Assembly (NCBI RefSeq): GCF_044810985.1
Contig: NZ_CP085242.1
Span: forward strand, 62,001-126,000
Origin: Marinospirillum sp031581385
GTDB lineage: Bacteria > Pseudomonadota > Gammaproteobacteria > Pseudomonadales > Halomonadaceae
DNA length: 64,000 nucleotides
Direction: 5' to 3'
Shown: positions 25,905 to 35,540 of the stretch, one piece after another
Layout of the letters: every line of letters begins with the position of its first letter
How positions within the stretch are numbered: the first letter of the stretch is position 1
The notes under the pieces: generated by a model
The model's database searches: none
What the model was told of the DNA's origin: nothing
What the model saw: the letters and a program-made list of their open reading frames with translations, nothing else
Made by a program: the position numbers and the translations under genes

Positions 25905-26993
25905 ATGAAGCTTTTTGCTTGCAGTTGTTGCGGCCAGTTGGTTTATTTTGAAAACACCCATTGTACCCGCTGCGGCTCCTTACTGGGTTTTGTTCCTGAA
26001 TTACTGGAATTGCTGGCTTTTGCCCCGGCCGGTGAAGGTTTGTGGAAGCCGCTGGGCAGATATCAGGATACGGAGCTTTACCATCAATGCAACAATTTTG
26101 CTCACCAGGGCGTCTGCAACTGGATGGTTCCTGCCCGCGAAGAACACCAGTTCTGTGTGGCCTGTCGTTTGAACCGCACCATTCCCAATCTCGATAAACC
26201 GCGTAATCATATTTTCTGGGGCCAACTGGAAGCCCAAAAACGCCGCCTGGTCTACAGCCTTTTGCAACTGGGCTTACCGGTGATTTCGCAACAACAGGAC
26301 TCAGCCGGGCTGGCCTTTGATTTTCTGGAAGACATTCCTGAATTCAATGAAATGGGGCGAGTCATGACCGGCCATGCCAATGGTTTGATCACCCTTAATA
26401 TTGCTGAAGCTGACCCCGTGGTGCGTGAGCAAAGGCGTAATGATATGGCCGAACCTTATCGCAGCCTGCTGGGGCATTTTCGGCATGAATCCGGGCATTA
26501 TTACTGGGACAGGCTGGTGCGCGCTACACCCTGGCTGGAGGATTTTCGTCAGCAATTCGGTGATGAAAGAAGGGATTATGCCGCCGCCTTACAGTATCAC
26601 TACGAGCAAGGGCCGATCAGTGACTGGCCGGATTATTATGTGACTGCTTATGCCAGCAGCCATCCCTGGGAAGACTGGGCCGAAACCTGGGCACATTATT
26701 TAAACCTGCTGGATACCCTGGAAACGGCCTGGCAGTTTGGCCTGCGAATTCACCCTCTGATCCCGGATACCCCGGAAATGGATCTCAAACAGTCGGTAAA
26801 CCCTTATCGGATCACCAGGATGGATGATCTGATCGAAAAGTGGCTCCCCCTGACCTATGCACTGAACAGCTTAAGTAGCAGTATGGGACATTCCCCTCTC
26901 TATCCCTTCGTGCTTCCACCCGCCACCATCAACAAGCTGCGCCTGGTGCATCGCATTATTCATGAGTCAACGGACTCCATGCCTGCTTCCTAG
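25905..26993 (+). CDS. Zinc-ribbon metallopeptidase (Peptidase_Mx-like)
   Basis: 363 residues. The N-terminus has a zinc ribbon (Cys6, Cys8/9, Cys20, Cys23) and a further Cys set (62, 71, 84, 87: CNNFAHQGVCNW, CVACRLNRTIPNLDKPRNH). The catalytic zinc motif HESGH is at 194-198 in GHFRHESGHYYWDRL. A later block is WEDWAETWAHYLNLLDTLETA, a likely third ligand region. This matches the family of putative zinc-binding metallopeptidases often found beside ATP-grasp/alpha-E genes. ATG 25905 follows GGAG at 25895-25898. It is divergent from the fusion gene with a 55-bp gap and is followed 88 bp later by the second ATP-grasp gene, suggesting a common operon. Confidence 0.85.
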   Translation: MKLFACSCCGQLVYFENTHCTRCGSLLGFVPELLELLAFAPAGEGLWKPLGRYQDTELYHQCNNFAHQGVCNWMVPAREEHQFCVACRLNRTIPNLDKPRNHIFWGQLEAQKRRLVYSLLQLGLPVISQQQDSAGLAFDFLEDIPEFNEMGRVMTGHANGLITLNIAEADPVVREQRRNDMAEPYRSLLGHFRHESGHYYWDRLVRATPWLEDFRQQFGDERRDYAAALQYHYEQGPISDWPDYYVTAYASSHPWEDWAETWAHYLNLLDTLETAWQFGLRIHPLIPDTPEMDLKQSVNPYRITRMDDLIEKWLPLTYALNSLSSSMGHSPLYPFVLPPATINKLRLVHRIIHESTDSMPAS

Positions 26994-27081
26994 TTGGTAC
27001 GGCTATTGCAGCATTGTCAGTAGATGATGAACTCAGCCATCCCAGGCCAGGAGTTCGGGTAACATGAGGCAGGTGCCCTGA

Positions 27082-28557
27082 ATGACTAAAATTAACTGGA
27101 ATAATTATAGCAGCAAGGGTTTTTATGATGAGCTGATGGCGGCTCCGGGTGTGCCTCATCCTGCCGCCCGGCAGTTGTGTGAATACCTTGCCCAACTGGA
27201 TGCCGGCGAATTGCGGCAACACAAGCAGGCTGCTGAAATTGCCATCCAGGTGATGGGAATCACCTTTACGGTTTACTCGGAAGGTAGCCAGATTGATCGC
27301 GCCTGGCCCTTTGATATTCTGCCCCGTATTCTTCCCCTGAGTGAATGGCAACGCACCGAAGCAGGGCTTAAGCAAAGGGTACAAGCGCTCAATCTGTTTA
27401 TTGATGATCTCTACCATGAGCAGAAAATCATCAAAGACGGTGTTTTTCCTGCAGAAATTCTGACCCAATCGGCCAACTTCCGCCCTCAGTGTGTGGGTAT
27501 CAGTCCGCCGCACCAAACCTGGGCACATATTTGCGGTTCTGATCTGGTCAGGGATAAGGACGGTACTCTTTATGTATTGGAGGATAATCTTCGGGTGCCT
27601 TCCGGGGTGTCCTACATGCTGGAAAATCGCAATGTCACCAAGCGAATACTGCCGGAGTTGTTTGCCACAGGACGAATTCAGCCGGTGGATGACTATTGTT
27701 CACAGCTTTATGAAATGCTGGCCTCCATGTCTCCTCGTCCGGGAGATGATCCACAAATCGTGATCCTGACGCCGGGTATCTATAACTCGGCCTATTATGA
27801 ACATTCCTACCTAGCCCAGCAAATGGGTGTCGAGTTGGTGGAAGGTCGGGATCTGCAGGTCGGTGATGATGACTGTGTTTACATGCGTATGATTGATGGC
27901 CTCAAGCGGGTGGATGTGATTTATCGTCGGGTTGATGATCTTTTTCTGGACCCGGAAGTTTTCAAGCCTGAATCGACCCTGGGAGTTCCCGGGCTGATGC
28001 GCGCCTGGCGTCATGGCAAGGTTGCCCTGGTGAATGCTCCCGGAGCAGGGGTGGCAGATGACAAGGTGGTTTATGCTCTGGTCCCGGAGATCATCCGCTA
28101 CTATTTACAGCAGGAACCTCTGCTGGCCAATGTCCCCAGTTATTTGTGCATGCGTGACGAAGACCGTAAATACGTGCTGGCCAACCTGGACAAGCTGGTG
28201 GTGAAACCCGCCAATGAATCCGGCGGCTATGGCATGCTAATCGGGCCTCACTCGACCCGTGCTGAACAGCAGAAATTTGCTGAGCTGATCAAAGCTGACC
28301 CCCGTAACTATATGGCCCAGCCGACTTTGGCAATCTCGACGACACCGACACTGTGTGAAACCGGTCTGGAAGCTCGGCATGTTGACTTACGCCCGTTTAT
28401 TCTCTCCGGCGAGCAGACCTATGTCACCAATGGAGGTTTGACCCGAGTGGCTTTGACTTCGGGTTCGCTGGTGGTGAATTCCTCACAAGGCGGTGGCAGT
28501 AAGGACACCTGGATCATGGATATTGATGAGTCTGTAAAATCACAAGGGAGTGCCTAA
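27082..28557 (+). CDS. Circularly permuted type 2 ATP-grasp ligase
   Basis: 491 residues. Family blocks: ITFTVYSEGSQIDRAWPFDILPRI, HICGSDLVRDKDGTLYVLEDNLRVPSGVSYMLENR, QIVILTPGIYNSAYYEHSYLAQQMGVELVEGRDL, CVYMRMIDGLKRVDVIYRRVDD, and LDKLVVKPANESGGYGMLIGP, the ATP-binding Lys and glycine-rich loop. It parallels the N-terminal half of the fusion gene encoded at 25849-23258, so the window holds two paralogs. The downstream alpha-E gene begins 2 bp after its stop. Confidence 0.93.
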   Translation: MTKINWNNYSSKGFYDELMAAPGVPHPAARQLCEYLAQLDAGELRQHKQAAEIAIQVMGITFTVYSEGSQIDRAWPFDILPRILPLSEWQRTEAGLKQRVQALNLFIDDLYHEQKIIKDGVFPAEILTQSANFRPQCVGISPPHQTWAHICGSDLVRDKDGTLYVLEDNLRVPSGVSYMLENRNVTKRILPELFATGRIQPVDDYCSQLYEMLASMSPRPGDDPQIVILTPGIYNSAYYEHSYLAQQMGVELVEGRDLQVGDDDCVYMRMIDGLKRVDVIYRRVDDLFLDPEVFKPESTLGVPGLMRAWRHGKVALVNAPGAGVADDKVVYALVPEIIRYYLQQEPLLANVPSYLCMRDEDRKYVLANLDKLVVKPANESGGYGMLIGPHSTRAEQQKFAELIKADPRNYMAQPTLAISTTPTLCETGLEARHVDLRPFILSGEQTYVTNGGLTRVALTSGSLVVNSSQGGGSKDTWIMDIDESVKSQGSA

Positions 28558-28559
28558 GT

Positions 28560-29510
28560 ATGTTATCCCGAGTCGCTGAAAATATTTACTGGCTGGCGCG
28601 TTATCTGGAGAGGGCTGAGGATATGGCCCGCCTGATCAGCGTCAACAGCCATCTGTTACTGGATTTTCCGCATGCCACCAAGTTGGGCTGGGATTCTCTG
28701 ATCAACATCACCAGTACCGAAGAGCTTTTTGAAAAACACTATACCCGGCCTGATGAAACCAGTGTGCTGCAGTTTTTGTGCGGTGACCGACGTTACGGTA
28801 GTTCTATTATTGCCTCTCTGGCCAATGCACGTGAAAACCTGAGAACCACCCGTGAGATTCTGCCTCGGGAAATCTGGGAAGAAGTGAATCAGCTGTATTT
28901 GAATATCGCGGCAAAGGTCGAATCCGGTGTGACTCCGCGCAATCGTGACAGCTTTTTAAAGCAGGTGATACGTAGTTGCCAGACAGTTACGGGCTTGATC
29001 GAGGGTACACTCAGTCACACCCAGACGCGTACCTTTTTGACTCTGGGGCGCAGTTTGGAACGGGCAGACATGACCACCCGCATTATTGATGTACGCTCTG
29101 CCAATCTCTTGCCTAAAACAGCTGAAGACTTGAAGCCTTTTGAAAACCTGCAGTGGATGAGTGTGCTGAAATCCCTGACCGGTTTTCAAATGTACCGTCA
29201 GCAGGTGCGTTTGAGGGTACGTGGACCGGATGTTTTGCGCTTTCTGATTCAGGATACGGCCTTTCCACGCGCAGTGGCTTGCAGTTTGAAAGACTTGTCC
29301 TTGGCCTTGTTACCACTCCCTCGCAGCGAAGAGGTACAAGGGTTGGTCGATGATCTGGCGCGCCTGCTGATAGCAGCAGATGTGGAAGAGTTGGCCCATG
29401 AACCGGAGCAGCTACATTTGTTTATGGATGAGTTGCAGGTGGGTTTGAATCAGGTTCATACGGCACTGGTTAGCAACTACTATGATGTTAAACACCCACC
29501 CAAACCCTGA
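28560..29510 (+). CDS. Alpha-E domain protein (DUF403)
   Basis: 316 residues, mainly helical. Starts MLSRVAENIYWLARYLERAEDMARLISVNSHLLLDFP, the classic DUF403 opening, and contains FLTLGRSLERADMTTRIIDVRSANLLP. This stand-alone form pairs with the ATP-grasp gene 2 bp upstream, whose final codons carry the GGGAG ribosome binding site. Its function is unknown; the family is taken as a partner of the ligase. It converges with the CDF transporter gene, overlapping by 23 bp. Confidence 0.93.
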   Translation: MLSRVAENIYWLARYLERAEDMARLISVNSHLLLDFPHATKLGWDSLINITSTEELFEKHYTRPDETSVLQFLCGDRRYGSSIIASLANARENLRTTREILPREIWEEVNQLYLNIAAKVESGVTPRNRDSFLKQVIRSCQTVTGLIEGTLSHTQTRTFLTLGRSLERADMTTRIIDVRSANLLPKTAEDLKPFENLQWMSVLKSLTGFQMYRQQVRLRVRGPDVLRFLIQDTAFPRAVACSLKDLSLALLPLPRSEEVQGLVDDLARLLIAADVEELAHEPEQLHLFMDELQVGLNQVHTALVSNYYDVKHPPKP

Positions 29511-30663
29511 CTGCACGTAACCAGGGCAGGTCGGCGGCTCGCTCCTTCAAACGCACTTCCAGTTGCTCGACTTCTTCAATCGGTAGTTGATCGACCCGAT
29601 AGAAGAGGTCAACGTCTATATGCAACTCCAGATAATGCAGCGTGCTCTGGTGGGGTTTTTCATACCAGGGGTCGCCTTCCCAGCGCTGATTGAGCAGAGT
29701 CTGCACATCAGGACGCAGCGGTAGCATTGTATCGGGATCGGGGTTGTCGGTTTCGGCATCGTCTTCCGGGTCGATATGAAAAGTGACGTCGGAAATATGT
29801 TCAAACTCATCGCGCAGGTGACGGGCGACCCAGACCCCGATTTCATGGCCTTCGGAGACGCTGACATGAGGGGCCACCTGCAGATGAATATCCAGCAGAC
29901 TACGGCTGCCCATGGTGCGGGTGCGCAGGTGATGGACATCTCTGACGCCGGGAATGCTCTGTGCAGCCGTGCGGATTTTATGGGTTTCCTCTTCAGGCAG
30001 GGCGGTATCCACCAGCTCCTTGAGACTGTCCCAGATCAACTTGACTCCAATGCGGGCAACCATCAGGCCTACCAGAATGGCTGCAACCTGATCCAACCAG
30101 GGAAAGCCCAGCAAAGCCCCGCCCACGGCAACAAAAACAACGATGGAGGACAGGGAGTCGGTACGATGATGCCAGGCATTGGCTTCCAACAGTTTGGAAT
30201 TGATTTTACGGGCAATTCTCAGGGTGTAGTGATAAATCCACTCTTTACTCAGCACCGATGCAACCGCCACCACCAGAGCTATGGCACCGGGAATGACGAT
30301 GGCACCAGGGGTCAGCAGACGACTGATGCTGTCCCAGATCAGCGCACCGGCCACGGCAATCAAAATGGCTCCCAGGATCAGGGTGGCCAGGGTTTCATAG
30401 CGGTCATGACCGTAGGGGTGGTCACTGTCGGCTTTCTGGCGACCAAAATGGGAGGCACCCAGTACCAGAATGTCACTGAATAAATCAGAAAAGGAATGAA
30501 TACCATCAGCAACCAGGGCATGGGAGTTGGCCCAAAACCCCACCAGGATTTTCAGAATACCATTCAAAGCATTCACCAGAGCACCGATCAGGGTCACTTT
30601 TCGGGCTGCCTGAGCTTCCAGATTGTGCTTGTCGGGTGTGTTTTCCTGGGTTTGGCTAGTCAT
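29488..30663 (-). CDS. Cation diffusion facilitator family transporter
   Basis: 391 residues. N-terminal transmembrane domain with KVTLIGALVNALNGILKILVGFWANSHALVADGIHSFSDLFSDILVL, whose Asp/His residues (ADGIHSFSD) form the metal site, and DHPYGHDRYETLATLILG. The cytoplasmic C-terminal ferredoxin-like domain includes VRDVHHLRTRTMGSRSLLDIHLQVAPHVSVSEGHEIG. CDF proteins export Zn, Fe, Mn, Co or similar ions by proton exchange; the metal cannot be stated. About 90 extra C-terminal residues, acidic and then VDLFYRVDQLPIEEVEQLEVRLKERA, exceed the usual length. The ATG overlaps the upstream acyltransferase stop as TAATG. Confidence 0.9.
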   Translation of the reverse strand: MTSQTQENTPDKHNLEAQAARKVTLIGALVNALNGILKILVGFWANSHALVADGIHSFSDLFSDILVLGASHFGRQKADSDHPYGHDRYETLATLILGAILIAVAGALIWDSISRLLTPGAIVIPGAIALVVAVASVLSKEWIYHYTLRIARKINSKLLEANAWHHRTDSLSSIVVFVAVGGALLGFPWLDQVAAILVGLMVARIGVKLIWDSLKELVDTALPEEETHKIRTAAQSIPGVRDVHHLRTRTMGSRSLLDIHLQVAPHVSVSEGHEIGVWVARHLRDEFEHISDVTFHIDPEDDAETDNPDPDTMLPLRPDVQTLLNQRWEGDPWYEKPHQSTLHYLELHIDVDLFYRVDQLPIEEVEQLEVRLKERAADLPWLRAVRVWVGV

Positions 30664-31823
30664 TACAGGCGTCTCAGGTAATTTTTAACCGGGTTGGCAT
30701 ACATCGTCAGCCATTGTTTGCGATATTCCTGAGGGCAGGCGGCCAGTTGTTCATTAAAAGCCGCACGGGTGGCGGTATCAAACTCAGGAACTGCTATGTC
30801 ACCCAGTTCATCCAAAGCTTCCAGCGCCAGGTAGTTGCTGGGGAAAAGCCGATAAAGACGACGTATCTGCTCATCCACGGCTTTGGCTGCCGCATCCGGC
30901 GTGGGCATGTCTTCAGCGGTCAGGGGTTTGCCAAAGGCCACCTGAACACGGCCCTTGAAGCCGGAAATCCCCTGGGCAATGCTTAGGATGTCTTCAAATT
31001 CGGCTTTGGCGTATTCGCCTTCCTGTTCCTTGGTCACGACTTCGCGGGATTTCTGCACACCCAGAGGGTCGTATTCGTAACTCAGGGCAACAGGTACGAT
31101 GTTCAGGCTGGCCAGCACTTCAGCCGGTGGCATTACCGATTTCTTTTTCGCCATGCCAAACATCTTGATAATGGCCGGGTCGGTGTGATCGATGCCATTC
31201 TTGGCGCGACCTTCACGCTGGGCAATCCAGATGGAGTGGTTCTCATTTTTCAGGCTGTGATGGATGTATTCCGAGAGCAACTTGAAGGAGTTCATCATTT
31301 CCCGCACGCCCTTGGCAGAGCGTTTGACGATAAAGCTCTTGTTAAGTCGCATCAGGTCGGTCACCCAGGGTTTCTGCAGCAGGTTGTCGCCGATGGCAAT
31401 GCGTACCGTGTTCATACCTTCAGTATGCAGAGCATAGTTCACCAGGGCTGGGTCCATGGCAATATCACGGTGATTGCTGATAAACAGGTAACTCTGATTT
31501 TTATCCAGCTCTTCCAGACCATCAACATTAAAGCCCTGGGTGGTGGTGGCCAGCATGCGGGCCATATAACCGGCTACATAGAGTTGCAGGTCGTGTACTG
31601 AGTGGATTTTTGCCAGGCGTTTTTTAAGGAGCTGGCTGATGACCCGTCTTAGCAGCGGAGCAAGAAAAGAATTGGCCAGGCGGGGAAATTTGAAACGTAA
31701 CAGGGCGGTCAGGAATTCCTGGTCCTCGGCCAGACGCTCAAGAACCTCTTCCACCTCTTCATCACGGTAAGGGCGGATGGAGTCAAAAGCCTCTGGCGAG
31801 GTATTCATCAAACTGGTTTCCAT
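30663..31823 (-). CDS. 1-acyl-sn-glycerol-3-phosphate acyltransferase-like protein
   Basis: 386 residues. PlsC-type acyltransferase domain: SYLFISNHRDIAMDPALV supplies the NHxxxxD catalytic motif, and IWIAQREGRAKNG is the EGxR-like substrate block. NVDGLEELDK precedes the motif. It should acylate a phospholipid or related acceptor at the membrane. The long N-terminal helical region and C-terminal 120 residues are typical of a larger gammaproteobacterial subgroup. ATG 31823 or the in-frame ATG 31808 could be the start; neither has a strong ribosome binding site. Coupled to the CDF gene by a TAATG overlap. Confidence 0.8.
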   Translation of the reverse strand: METSLMNTSPEAFDSIRPYRDEEVEEVLERLAEDQEFLTALLRFKFPRLANSFLAPLLRRVISQLLKKRLAKIHSVHDLQLYVAGYMARMLATTTQGFNVDGLEELDKNQSYLFISNHRDIAMDPALVNYALHTEGMNTVRIAIGDNLLQKPWVTDLMRLNKSFIVKRSAKGVREMMNSFKLLSEYIHHSLKNENHSIWIAQREGRAKNGIDHTDPAIIKMFGMAKKKSVMPPAEVLASLNIVPVALSYEYDPLGVQKSREVVTKEQEGEYAKAEFEDILSIAQGISGFKGRVQVAFGKPLTAEDMPTPDAAAKAVDEQIRRLYRLFPSNYLALEALDELGDIAVPEFDTATRAAFNEQLAACPQEYRKQWLTMYANPVKNYLRRL

Positions 31824-31848
31824 GAGTAAAGCTTAGCCTCGGATATTA

Positions 31849-32766
31849 TTATTGGTCAGCCAACTGCGGGTCACTCAGACCCTGATGCAGAGCGATGAGC
31901 TGGTCAATCAGAGCCGTCAGGGTATTGCTCATTAAAATAAACTCGGCATCCAGAGCAATCAACGGGTCCTGGTCCGGGTTGACATCTTCTGCCTCTTCCA
32001 GAAGCTCATCGGCGTAGCTGAGACTTTTCAGAATCAGCGCATCGGTCAGGGTAAAGGTTACCTGATCCTGCCAGTTAAGTCGCAGTTGGGTTGCACGTTT
32101 TCCGGCAGCCAGGTGCTGTTTGATTTCTTCTCCGGCCAGGGCCTGACCCTTGATGCGCACCACGGCCTTGTCATCTTCCGGGTCACGCAGTTCGCAGGAG
32201 TCCAGCAACTCCACACCCGAAGCCGGCTGATCGTCCAGCCAGTGGGTCATCACTTGGCTGGCAGGCAGTTGAGTGCTCAGAGGTACAACGGGCAGGCTGC
32301 CCAGGCCTTCACGTAACAGATTCAGGGCCTGTTCGCAGAGTTTATCGGTGGTGTTGTCCATCAGAATCCGATGGTTCTGACCATCCAGCCACACCCAGAG
32401 GGTGCGGGAGCGGGTGAAGGCACGGGGCAATAAGTCCAGGCGGATTTCATCGGCCAGGTTTTGTTTTTCCTTGCGGCCCAGCTTGCGGTTTTCAGTGGCT
32501 TCGATTTCTTCAGCCTTGTCTTGCAGATGCTCACGAACCACTGAGGCGGGCAGAATTTTTTCTTCGATTTTCAATTTCAGCAGCCAGTGATCACCCTGGC
32601 TGTGCACCAGTGCTTCGGTACCACTTGGAGAAACCCAGCCAGCGGTCATTTCTTCCTGGCTGGAACAGTGGCGAAACGGGCGGGTGGCCAGAGCTTCCTG
32701 CAGCTTTTCGCTGTTCCAGGGCTGGGCTGTACGTGCCTGATAAATGCGTAGGGCTTTAAACCACAT
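31849..32766 (-). CDS. rdgC: Recombination-associated protein RdgC
   Basis: 305 residues, matching E. coli RdgC (303). Begins MWFKALRIYQARTAQPW, and contains GWVSPSGTEALVHSQGDHWLLKLKIEEKILPASVVREHL, KEKQNLADEIRLDLLPRAFTRS and DALILKSLSYADELLEEA. RdgC forms a ring around double-stranded DNA and restrains RecA filament formation. ATG 32766 has AAGGA 9 bp upstream; the frame is open further upstream without family support. Confidence 0.95.
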   Translation of the reverse strand: MWFKALRIYQARTAQPWNSEKLQEALATRPFRHCSSQEEMTAGWVSPSGTEALVHSQGDHWLLKLKIEEKILPASVVREHLQDKAEEIEATENRKLGRKEKQNLADEIRLDLLPRAFTRSRTLWVWLDGQNHRILMDNTTDKLCEQALNLLREGLGSLPVVPLSTQLPASQVMTHWLDDQPASGVELLDSCELRDPEDDKAVVRIKGQALAGEEIKQHLAAGKRATQLRLNWQDQVTFTLTDALILKSLSYADELLEEAEDVNPDQDPLIALDAEFILMSNTLTALIDQLIALHQGLSDPQLADQ

Positions 32767-32837
32767 TAAAAAGTCCTTGAGGGAAATGAGCCGCGTATTA
32801 TCCCTGATCCTGGCGCCTGAAGCCAATAGAATGCAAA

Positions 32838-32862
32838 AGACCCGCGCGGGTAGCACGGGTCT
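32838..32862 (-). terminator. Rho-independent terminator after rmf
   Basis: AGACCCG (32838-32844) pairs with CGGGTCT (32856-32862) around an 11-base loop. On the minus strand the stem is followed by TTTTGC. It lies 33 bp beyond the rmf stop, in rmf orientation. Confidence 0.75.
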
Positions 32863-32895
32863 GTTCGGCAATTTGACTTAACGGGTAAGAAAAGT

Positions 32896-33114
32896 TCAGG
32901 AGGCGCCGGTCACCACTGCGGGATTTTTGTGAATAGCGGAGACACCCCTCATGCCGGACCACATATCTTCTCGGCCTTCGCGCCAGCCACTGATCCAGTT
33001 GGTGCGCAAATCGTCCTGGAGGGCAGGACATTTTTCTCTTGACTGGCCTTTGATACCAGCCTGGTAGCCACGAGTATAAACGCGTTGAGCACGATCTCGT
33101 TTCTGACTCTTCAT
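32896..33114 (-). CDS. rmf: Ribosome modulation factor
   Basis: 72 residues, basic. MKSQKRDRAQRVYTRGYQAGIKGQSREKCP matches the RMF signature (xRAxxxGYQAGxxGRSxExCP), and the ending NWISGWREGREDMWSGM is conserved. RMF dimerises 70S ribosomes into inactive 100S particles in stationary phase or stress. The 233-bp region upstream, shared with the divergent rlmKL gene, must hold its growth-phase promoter, but I could not pick out a clear one. Confidence 0.96.
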   Translation of the reverse strand: MKSQKRDRAQRVYTRGYQAGIKGQSREKCPALQDDLRTNWISGWREGREDMWSGMRGVSAIHKNPAVVTGAS

Positions 33115-33347
33115 AGATTACGGCCTCTCTCTATTTCAGGGAACTGCGATCACCAGAAGTTTCCTGGAAGATTGCATCCTGCAGCTCCTTTTATTGTTAA
33201 GATACAGCTTTCGATCTACGGCAGGTCACCGGCTCGGCAAGTGCCTCACCTCTATTTGTAGGCTAATTGCCAAGTGAATGACAGCTTTTTTTATTTATCG
33301 TCTGGCGGGTTCTGATAACCCCATGCAATCGAGGTTTCTAGTCTTCA

Positions 33348-35540
33348 ATGGCATTACTCAATCAGGTTTACACCCTTCACGCCACCTGTTCACGCGGGCT
33401 GGAACAGCTACTGGCGGAAGAGCTTCTGGCTTTTGGCTTCACCCAGGCCAGGCCACGTGTGGGACGGGTTCTGGGTGAGGCCACTCTGGCTCAAGCCTAT
33501 CGTGCCCTGATCTGGTCACGCTTGGCCAACCGCCTGCATTTACAATTGGATGAGGCGTCAGTCAATGATGCCCAAGACCTTAATATCTGGTTGAGTGGCC
33601 TGGATTGGAGCGAACACCTGCTGGCCAGCGGCAGCTTGTTGATTGATGCCAGCGGAACCACCCCGCAGCTGCGCAACACCCATGACACCGCCTTGCGGGT
33701 AAAGGACGCCATCACTGACTGGTTTCGCGAACGGGAAGGCGAGCGACCTTCCGTGGATCGGGAGCGACCGGATGTGCGCTTGCATCTGCGTCTGGAAAAA
33801 GGCAAAGCACAACTCAGTCTGGATCTGGGTGGGGGCAGTCTGCATCAACGCGGTTATCGCCTGCAGGCCGCCAAAGCCCCCCTGAAAGAAAATCTGGCGG
33901 CCGGTCTTTTGTACCGGGCAGGCTGGCCGGAACTGGCGCGTCAGGGTTATGCGTTGCTGGACCCCTTCTGCGGTTCCGGCACTTTGCTGGCCGAGGCCGC
34001 TTTTATCGCTCGTGATATTGCACCGGGACTCTTGCGCCCCTGGCATGGCGTGGAAACCTGGCTGGGCCATCGTCCCAGCATCTGGCAGGAATTGTTGGAT
34101 GAAGCCCAGGAACGTAAGGAAGCCGCGGCAGGGGTGGCCTTGCAGCTGGAGGGCAGCGATATGGACCCGCGTGCCCTGCAAGCGGCCAAAGGCAACTTGG
34201 AAAGGGCTGGTTTGCTGGAGGAAATCACCCTGGTGCAACGCCCCATCCAGGATCTGCCCCCGGCCACAGCAGAAAAAGGGCTGGTGATCACCAACCCACC
34301 CTATGGTGAGCGCCTGGAAGATATTCCCAGCCTGCTGCCGATCTATACCGAGCTGGGTCAAAAGCTACTTGAGGGCTACCCCGGCTGGTGGCTGGCGCTC
34401 TTCACCCAGCATAAGGAACTGGCGTTTCGTGTTCCCTTGAAGCCTTACAAAACCTATCCACTGCAGAATGCTTCCCTGGAATGCCAGCTTTACCTGTTTG
34501 AACTGCCTTTGGCGGGTGCTGAAGACCAACAGGTCGCCCAGATTCAGCGCAAACAGCAGGAGCGTGCCGAACAGCCGGAAAAGCCCAAGGAACTTACTGA
34601 AGGCGGGCAGATGTTTGCCAACCGTCTGAAAAAGAACCTGAAAAAACTCTCACGCTGGGTCAAGCGTGAAGGCGTGGAAGCCTACCGGGTTTATGATGCC
34701 GATTTACCGGAATACGCCCTGGCGATTGACCTTTACGGGGATCGGGTGCATGTTCAGGAGTACGCACCCCCGGCCAGTATCGACCCGGACAAAGCCAATC
34801 AACGCCTGACCGATGCCTTGATGGCCTTACCCCAGGTGCTGGAAATTCCTGCCGAGCGGATTCATCTCAAGCAACGCCGTCGCCAGACCGGCAAGCAGCA
34901 GTATGAAAAACTCGCCGGGCAGGGTGACTACTTCCCGGTTCGTGAAGGCCAGGCCCAACTGCTGGTCAACCTGAATGATTATCTGGATACCGGCCTGTTT
35001 CTGGATCATCGCCCTATCCGTTTGCGTCTTTTTCAGGAAGCCCAAGGCAAGCGTTTTCTCAATCTGTTTTGTTATACCGGTGCGGCTACCCTTCAGGCTG
35101 CTTTGGGTGGCGCGATACGCTCGACCAGTGTTGATCTGTCCAAAACCTACCTGGGTTGGTTGGAGCGCAACCTGCAACTCAACCAGTTGAACCCCAGGCA
35201 CCATACGGTCGTCCAGGCGGATTGCCGTGACTGGCTCAAACAGGACAAAGGCAGCTATGATTTGATCTTCATGGACCCGCCCACCTTTTCCAACTCCAAG
35301 CGCATGCAGGGAACCCTGGATATACAGCGCGATCAGGAAGAGCTGGTGGACCTGGCCATGCGCCGGTTAAGCAGTGATGGTCTTTTGATCTTTTCCAATA
35401 ACCTGCGGGGTTTTAAAATCAGTGAAGAGCTGCAGGCCCGATATGAAGTGAAAGACATCAGCCGCCAGACTCTTGACCCGGATTTTGAACGTAACCCGCG
35501 CATCCACCAGTGTTTTGAAATCAGGAATCCCGTGCTATGA
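33348..35540 (+). CDS. rlmL: Bifunctional 23S rRNA methyltransferase RlmKL
   Basis: 730 residues. N-terminal THUMP domain (LHATCSRGLEQLLAEELLAFGF). The first methyltransferase domain has LLDPFCGSGTLLAEAAFIARDIAPGL and VITNPPYGERL, and makes m2G2445. The second has FLNLFCYTGAATLQAALGG and IFMDPPTFSNSKRM, and makes m7G2069. The length and order match E. coli RlmL (702). Start ATG 33348 has only a weak ribosome binding site. Its stop overlaps the start of the glutaredoxin-like gene by 4 bp. Confidence 0.96.
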   Translation: MALLNQVYTLHATCSRGLEQLLAEELLAFGFTQARPRVGRVLGEATLAQAYRALIWSRLANRLHLQLDEASVNDAQDLNIWLSGLDWSEHLLASGSLLIDASGTTPQLRNTHDTALRVKDAITDWFREREGERPSVDRERPDVRLHLRLEKGKAQLSLDLGGGSLHQRGYRLQAAKAPLKENLAAGLLYRAGWPELARQGYALLDPFCGSGTLLAEAAFIARDIAPGLLRPWHGVETWLGHRPSIWQELLDEAQERKEAAAGVALQLEGSDMDPRALQAAKGNLERAGLLEEITLVQRPIQDLPPATAEKGLVITNPPYGERLEDIPSLLPIYTELGQKLLEGYPGWWLALFTQHKELAFRVPLKPYKTYPLQNASLECQLYLFELPLAGAEDQQVAQIQRKQQERAEQPEKPKELTEGGQMFANRLKKNLKKLSRWVKREGVEAYRVYDADLPEYALAIDLYGDRVHVQEYAPPASIDPDKANQRLTDALMALPQVLEIPAERIHLKQRRRQTGKQQYEKLAGQGDYFPVREGQAQLLVNLNDYLDTGLFLDHRPIRLRLFQEAQGKRFLNLFCYTGAATLQAALGGAIRSTSVDLSKTYLGWLERNLQLNQLNPRHHTVVQADCRDWLKQDKGSYDLIFMDPPTFSNSKRMQGTLDIQRDQEELVDLAMRRLSSDGLLIFSNNLRGFKISEELQARYEVKDISRQTLDPDFERNPRIHQCFEIRNPVL

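Noticed and set aside
25850..25906. ATG 25906 as start of the ATP-grasp/alpha-E fusion
   Set aside because: It would overlap the divergent metallopeptidase ATG on the opposite strand and adds residues without family match; ATG 25849 is simpler.
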